Assembly (NCBI GenBank): GCA_027604005.1
Contig: JADGJT010000007.1
Coordinates: 25,935-89,934, forward strand
DNA: 64,000 bases
From: Dinochytrium kinnereticum
Taxonomy: Eukaryota; Chytridiomycota; Chytridiomycetes; Chytridiales; Chytridiaceae
Reading direction: 5' to 3'
Part shown: piece by piece, positions 58,569 through 64,000 of the stretch
Layout of the letters: every line of letters starts with the position of its first letter
Numbering within the stretch: position 1 is the first letter of the stretch
Notes under the pieces: generated by a model
The model's database searches: none
Told to the model about the DNA's origin: nothing
What the model saw: only the letters and a program-made list of their open reading frames with translations
Made by a program: the position numbers and the translations under genes

Positions 58569-61407
58569 TCAAAAAAATCCAGAAGATGCTCTGGACCCCA
58601 CACAAGGCACCGGCTCATCCAAGTCCCTTGGGTCAAAGCTAACAGAACTTGCAGATCGACTCTCTGAGATCCCAACCGGTTTGCCATTACTAGCCGACCT
58701 TGAATGTGACCCGCTCCCACAACCATTCGTCCGTGATATCTGTCGCCGGAAAGCAGGTGAAACACCACCTTGATTCATAAGAAAAGCAGGACCACTGGCT
58801 GGAATTCCATTGCTTGTGCTCATTGATGCGGGGGCGGAGGCTGGGCCCCTTGGAATGGGGGGAAGTGGAGTCATATGTCGTCGGGGGAGTTGGATAATAC
58901 GTGGGGTAGCGTCATCATCGTCATAAAAGTCGTCAGAGTACTCATCGTCGTCGTCATCGTCGTCGTGAAGCTCATCGTCCTGAGTCATTCCTCTCCATTC
59001 TACAACCTCTGATCCAGGCCTAGATACCCGACCATCTACATGAGATGACCATGAAGATGTCGAGGCGGACCAGTGAGTCTCGCGGTCTTCCATATCTGCA
59101 CCTTCCAACCCCGCAGTGCTGCTTCTGAGAATGGATGGGGTGGCGATGGAACCAATGGAAGATATGGCGCTTCCAAGCCTCAATGGCAAAGATTGTGCGC
59201 TTGAGATTCGATGCGAGAGGCTCGTCGCCGGAACCAAAATAGAGGGTGCAAGAGCGAGTCGTAGGCTTCCAAGGGATGCTTGAGTGATCATGGGTAGGTC
59301 GTGAGTCGAGTTACGTGTAGCTCGGACGATGCCGGATGGACGAGGGTTGAAAGAGGTTTCGGTGAACGGACACCTTTCTTGACGGATGCATTGAGGGCAG
59401 GATAAAAAGTGATTATACTGTGAAAGGTAATTGCTTTTGGCGATGGACAGACGGAAATCCGCTAGAAGCTGTTTGACCAGTTAAATATGCAAGTTTGAGC
59501 AGTTATCTTAGAATGGGATGCTTTTACTCACGATTCTGTAATTGGTAGAGGCGATAGAGGTTTTATACATTGCCGCGAGCGCTCGGACCATAATTTCCGG
59601 ATCTTGGGTGCTAGTTTCGCCGTGATCCTTTCCCTCGATTAACTCGTTGATAAACACCTCGGTGAAATCGTTAAAGAACTAATCAAACTGATTACTATCC
59701 TTTCCTATTTGATTCTAAAGATTGTATACCTTATCATCCCACTCAAGAACGGTGTCTTTTTCAATTGCGTAGGCAATAGAATAATGGCATTACCCCGGTC
59801 AGTTCATATCGAACAAGAATATGGCTACATAAAAACAATGAAATGTTCTCACCAAGACATGAGATAAGCTCCGTGACAGATCCAGGGCTCCATCCTATCG
59901 TTAAGGATTTGATAAATAGAGCCACTACCGAAACCTTTTCACCCATCATCAGGTAAGCGACAATGAGTCCCATTTTTGGACGCAGCGGCCTAGCCAGGAA
60001 ATAATCATCAGCACAGCGAATAGAAAAAGTATTCGCACACAAAACTCACCAAGAGGTGCCAATCTGCCCGATGGCTAGCGCTGCGAGCTCTGGAAGCCAG
60101 TCATCAAACACGGCTTTCAGTAGTTTTGCGGTACTCTCGATAGGCCAGCCTTCTATAAGCCACCTGATTCCCATGACCACTTGGTCCAGTTTGAATTCCT
60201 TCATTTTGTCAGTGCTGCTGGGGAAAATGAGAGGATATGAAAGTTTCAGACCCTTCTAATCCTACCTTTACAACCCTCGCAAGGTGACGACCCGTGCAGT
60301 CGCAGTTCTTGTCGTTCCGGACGAAATCGGTAAAGGACGCATTAAATAGGTGATCCATCGTTCTCATGCTCCATTCCGTGTCTGCAATAGAACAAGTCAG
60401 GTAATGTAGACGTAGCCGTCCAAAAACCTACCCATATGCCGGAGGTCATCCACAAAATCCTTTTTTCTATCCGGCCCTGAAGCAACATGGACATTCGAAT
60501 CATCTGAAAGCTCCTGAATGGTGGCAGTAAGGCGCGATAGCGGGGTAGTGGTCAATCTCGTTTCATTATCAGGAGCCCTTGAAGCCTCCTGTGCTTCGGC
60601 CTGAGTCTCCGCGCCTTGTTCCTCATGAGCAACAGACTCTCTTGAATGCGTTCTAGCCGTTCGTCGTAGAATCGAAGCAGGAGGCGTGTCTTCTTCCTCT
60701 GTGGTTTCATATCGTCTAGGCAAGTTGGTTGCCTGGTAGATGGGGTTGTCTGACGTCCGGGGCACGTAGTTCTTGAAAGTGCGTGTAGGGAGAATTGCGT
60801 CGGCCAAGAGGAGATCGCAGGACCTTAGGATAAGGGCACGAGCGCCTGCGCCTAGCTTTCCGTCCCGCATTTGACGGTATGTCTGAAGGATATCGAGAGT
60901 TTTGCAAACGAAGCTAGCTTTGAACGCTTTTTTTCTTATGAAGTACACTACTATGAGGCAAGATGACAGGTTCTTGTCCTTCGAAGGAATGGAACGCTTG
61001 AAGAAGCTTCGAATGAGAGCACTGCTGTCCGTAAAAACAGTTGTTAACTGTCTGTAAGTAAGCTGGTTCGACCGTGTTCGCCGCGTTCGACGTGTGCTGA
61101 AATGACTTATCCCCCGAGACGTGATTGGGGCAGTTGTTGGATTGGTTGCGTGGCCATTGAGCTTGGTTTAGACTCTCAAATATGGATACACTGCCCGATG
61201 AAAGAAAGTTTAGAGTACAAAGCACTCCACAATTACTGTAGCCTGTGAAAGTCTACACAGGTCTTGAGTATCGTTGGGCGCGACGATTGAAAGTAATGCC
61301 AATACACGTCTTTCAAGTATATTGAGCAATGTTATTAGCACTTCATGTCCACTCATGACAGAGTTAATGCGAATAATGTCGTGTGAATGGGTTGCAATGT
61401 GTTTCAT
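58569..61407 (-). CDS. Large unrecognised protein with helical GW-type repeats
   Basis: A multi-exon gene from about MKHIATHSHDIIRINSVMSG (ATG 61407) to the stop at 58569-58571. The N-terminal half contains the long frame with SALIRSFFKRSIPSKDKNLS and GKLGAGARALILRSCDLLLA, with faint cyclin-box character. Next comes a Ser/Thr/Glu-rich linker, then DHLFNASFTDFVRNDKNCDC. Two related helical units follow (GIRWLIEGWPIESTAKLLKA and VVALFIKSLTIGWSPGSVTE). After these are FFNDFTEVFINELIEG, then NHFLSCPQCIRQERCP with paired Cys, and an acidic Asp-rich tail (DDDDDDDEYSDDFYDDDD). I do not recognise the family. Exon joins in the first 300 residues are tentative. It is divergent from the sphingolipid methyltransferase. 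Confidence 0.6.
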
Positions 61408-61813
61408 GTTGGATGATGCGCGGTTTTGACGCGGTCGCATGCATGGAGTCTGCCCGGAGCATCAAAAATCGTCGGTCGATCATTTTCGCGAGCAACCGAC
61501 CACACGCGCGCGCTGGTGGCGAGCGAAGATCCTGAGAAAAGCGAAAACCAATCGCGGGAGGCTCCAGGGTGGCAGGAAGGTGCAACGAAGGGAACTGAGT
61601 TTCCCGTCGCACTGCGTGTCGCCCTCAGTGGGACATGCACCTCCTCCTGAACGCGAGGGCCAAAACGCGTTTTTGATGGGTGTTTGTCCTCGGGGAATTT
61701 CTGCCCAGATTGGATTGGGGGACAACGGACCCAAGGATAGAAGAGAAAAAAAAAAAAGGGCGTTCTGAATAAAAAGCGCTAGGGGCAGAGTTTTCCTTCC
61801 TCTATTCCCCATC
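61408..61813. promoter_or_regulatory. Shared upstream region of the unrecognised gene and the sphingolipid methyltransferase
   Basis: Four hundred bases between divergent starts, G+C-rich with alternating CG near 61500-61515. An AATAAAAAG TATA-like sequence lies near 61767, about 45 bases before the methyltransferase ATG. No gene is seen. Confidence 0.45.
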
Positions 61814-63612
61814 ATGACCACCAAGTACGCTGTGAAGCCGCCCCCCTTCCCCGTGGAGGGCGCTGGCAGCGAGACCTTCTCCAACAGGCAGCTGATCAGC
61901 GCGATCCTGGTCGCTCCCCTCGCGGTGACCCTTCTCCTGAGCATCCCTCTCGCCTGGTACCCCCTGGTCGCTGCGGTGCTCGCCCTCCCCACCTTTGCCG
62001 CGTACAATGTCTACTTCTGCACGATCGCCCGCCCCATCCGTGCGCAGAAGGGCCTCCCCAACAAACCCGTCGAGGAGTACTTCACCGTCAAGGATGCCGC
62101 GCTCAAGGCCAAGTTCACTGGTCACAGCAAGATGCCCATTGAGGCTTGGTTTGAGGCTTACTTTGATGGTCAGATGGATCTGAAGGAGGGTACCGATCTT
62201 ATTGAGACCCTGGAGGCTCGCTACGACTGGGCTTCCTTCACCTTTACCCTCAGCCAGGCAAAGTTCTTTTTGACCCAGTGGATCCCTGAGACCCTCTGGC
62301 ACTCCAAGAAGCAGGATGAGGACCAGGTCCGTGAGCACTACGACCGTGGAGATGATTTCTACAACTGGTTCCGTGAGTATTCTGATTCTCTTTTTGTCTG
62401 TTTTTTATCGTGACGGTGCTTAACGGTGCTGATCTTCGTGGCCCCTTTTGCACTCATTGGAGATCAGTTTCTCGCATTTGGTTCATTTCGCTGCCCTCAT
62501 GCTCAGCCTTTCATCGCCACCTGCTACTCGCATGATTTATCAAAGAAATCCCACAACTCACACTCATCTAAACCCTTTCTTTGTTTTCTTTAGTTGGCCC
62601 GATGATGATCTACACCTCTGGTATCATTACTGACAGCAAGTCTGGCGAGACCCTCGAGCAGCTCCAACAGAACAAGCTCGACCTCGTTGCTGAGAAGATC
62701 CAGCTTAAGAAGGGTGACCGTCACCTCGACATCGGCTGCGGTTGGGGTACCCTCGCCGTCCACTCTGCCAAGCAAGGCGCCACCGTCACCGGTGTCACCC
62801 TTGGCCGTAACCAAACCCAATGGGGTATGAAGAAGGCTGAGGAGAATGGTGTTGCTGACAAGGTTAACATCCTCTGCATGGACTACCGTGATATCCCGCG
62901 CCAGAAGTTCGATAAGATCACCTGTCTTGAGATGGCCGAGCACGTCGGTGTCCGTAAGTTCCAGGAGTTCTTGCTCCAGGTTAAGGACCTTTTGGAGGAC
63001 GATGGTCTCTTCTTCCTTCAGATTGCTGGTCTCCGTCGTGCCTGGCAATACGAGGACCTTATGTGGGGTGTAAGTGTTCTCCTGGCATTCATAGGTTAAA
63101 TGCAGCTTTGCATATTATCTTCGAAGGTGTTTAATATTCTGACTTTTACTCATTGTTTCTCGTCACCGATAGCTTTTCATGGCCAAGTACGTCTTCCCCG
63201 GTGCCGATGCCTCCGCGCCCTTAAACTGGGTCATTGAGCAGGCCGAGCGTGCTGGTTACGAAATCCTCAACGTTGACACCATCGGTGTTCACTACTCCGC
63301 CACTATCTACCGCTGGTACCTTAACTGGATGAAGAACAAGGACAAGATCATTGATAAATATGGATCCCGCTGGTTCCGCGTTTGGGAGGTTAGTTGATCA
63401 CTGTCTTAGTTTTTTATTTTCCTGAATTTTAGGGATTTTTTTTATTGAGCAGCATGTTTAATAATACCTCTTTTTCTCTTGTTTAGGTCTTCCTTGCCTG
63501 GTCCACCATCATTGCCCGCCAAGGTAGCGCGACCTGCTACCAGATCGTGCTCCACAAGAACTTGAACTCCTTTGACAGGTCTCGTTTCCTCTCAAGGAGG
63601 CTTAAGGCTTAG
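61814..63612 (+). CDS. Sphingolipid C9-methyltransferase
   Basis: Four exons encode about 500 residues. An N-terminal pair of hydrophobic segments (LISAILVAPLAVTLLLSIPL, WYPLVAAVLALPTFAAYNV) gives membrane insertion. The conserved fungal region PIEAWFEAYFDGQMDLKEGT follows, then the cyclopropane-synthase-like methyltransferase domain. Its SAM-binding motif is HLDIGCGWGTLAVHSAKQGA, with TGVTLGRNQTQWGMKKAEE, DYRDIP and ITCLEMAEHVGVRKF. The end has FLQIAGLRRAWQYEDLMWGL, YVFPGADASAPLNWVIEQAE and TIYRWYLNWMKN. The enzyme adds a methyl group to C9 of the sphingoid base of glucosylceramide in the ER/Golgi, a step specific to fungi among eukaryotes. Codon use is noticeably C- and G-ending compared with TEL1, suggesting high expression. 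Confidence 0.95.
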
Positions 63613-64000
63613 ATTGTGGCAGACACGGTGATGGCTCTTAACTCCTCTACACCCTCTTACGAAAGAGGGTTGGTTGGGCACGGACGTTCTTTTGCTTTAT
63701 GAAGTTGAATACGGTGCCCCAAAACACTTGTCTTCTTTGGTTACTTTTTTTCTTGTGCTTCTTTTGTTCCTTTTTTTTTATTTTTTAATCTGTTGTTTGA
63801 TGTTGTTTGTTTTCGTCAACGTTGGCGATAAATGTTTAGTGGCGTCGTTTCGCTCTCATTTGTGGTCTGACCTTTATTGCTTTATTTTTTCGCGATTCAC
63901 TGCTTTGGTGGTCCATTAAAATAAATCCTACCCGTAGAACTTGTGTGCGTTTTCTTTGTGGGCGTTTTATAAGCTATACCTATGTAAGGCTCGACGGAAG
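63613..64000. other. 3' region of the methyltransferase gene
   Basis: T-rich 3' UTR-like sequence with runs of T (63765-63790) and an AATAAA-like signal near 63920-63925. No coding sequence is supported before the window ends. Confidence 0.5.

Overview
The window reads as nuclear DNA of a fungus. The genes are split by many short spliceosomal introns (mostly about 30-100 nt, GT..AG). Several products are typical of fungi: a sphingolipid C9-methyltransferase, a kexin, a SWI1-like ARID protein with poly-Q, a Tel1-type kinase and a GPI-anchored glycosidase-like protein. A candidate augmin subunit (HAUS3-like), if correct, argues against a budding or fission yeast and fits a filamentous or early-diverging lineage. 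I cannot name the species. I saw no rRNA, tRNA, transposon or CRISPR.

Layout: 25 protein genes in 64 kb, largely alternating in strand. From the left: a 101-base pure G+C tract; a lysine-rich nuclear protein (+); SWI1-like ARID subunit (-); kexin (+); membrane-anchored glutathione S-transferase-like protein (-); FYVE-finger protein (+); an unrecognised basic protein with TPSRK repeats (-); prefoldin subunit 3 (+); MYG1 (-); an unrecognised protein (+); RNase P subunit p30 (-); an unrecognised protein (-); MPS1 kinase (+); TIM13 (-); a cyclic-nucleotide-binding/F-box/LRR fusion (+); TEL1/ATM (+); thymidylate kinase (-); a GH26-like GPI-anchored glycosidase (+); a Psr1/SCP-type CTD phosphatase (+); a NIMA-type kinase (+); the HAUS3-like protein (+); RIO1 kinase (-); Asterix (-); a calcineurin B homologous (CHP-type) EF-hand protein (+); a long unrecognised protein (-); and the sphingolipid methyltransferase (+).

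The genes are not an operon or a cluster, but chromosome segregation and genome maintenance recur: MPS1, the NIMA kinase, HAUS3-like, TEL1 and thymidylate kinase. Secretory and surface functions also recur: kexin, the GST-like protein, the glycosidase, Asterix and the sphingolipid enzyme. Spacing is very tight. TEL1 and thymidylate kinase converge with 4 bases between stop codons, and divergent start codons lie about 11, 34 and 51 bases apart at three places.

The most interesting item is the 729-residue protein at 25874-28281. It joins an apparently intact cyclic-nucleotide pocket to an F-box and leucine-rich repeats, which suggests a ubiquitin-ligase receptor gated by cAMP or cGMP. Also notable are a 51-nt in-frame GC-AG intron in thymidylate kinase, a 29-nt intron in the ARID gene and an 18-nt micro-exon in the F-box fusion. 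Exon boundaries were worked out by hand from reading frame, splice signals and family knowledge; those not called explicit are approximate.
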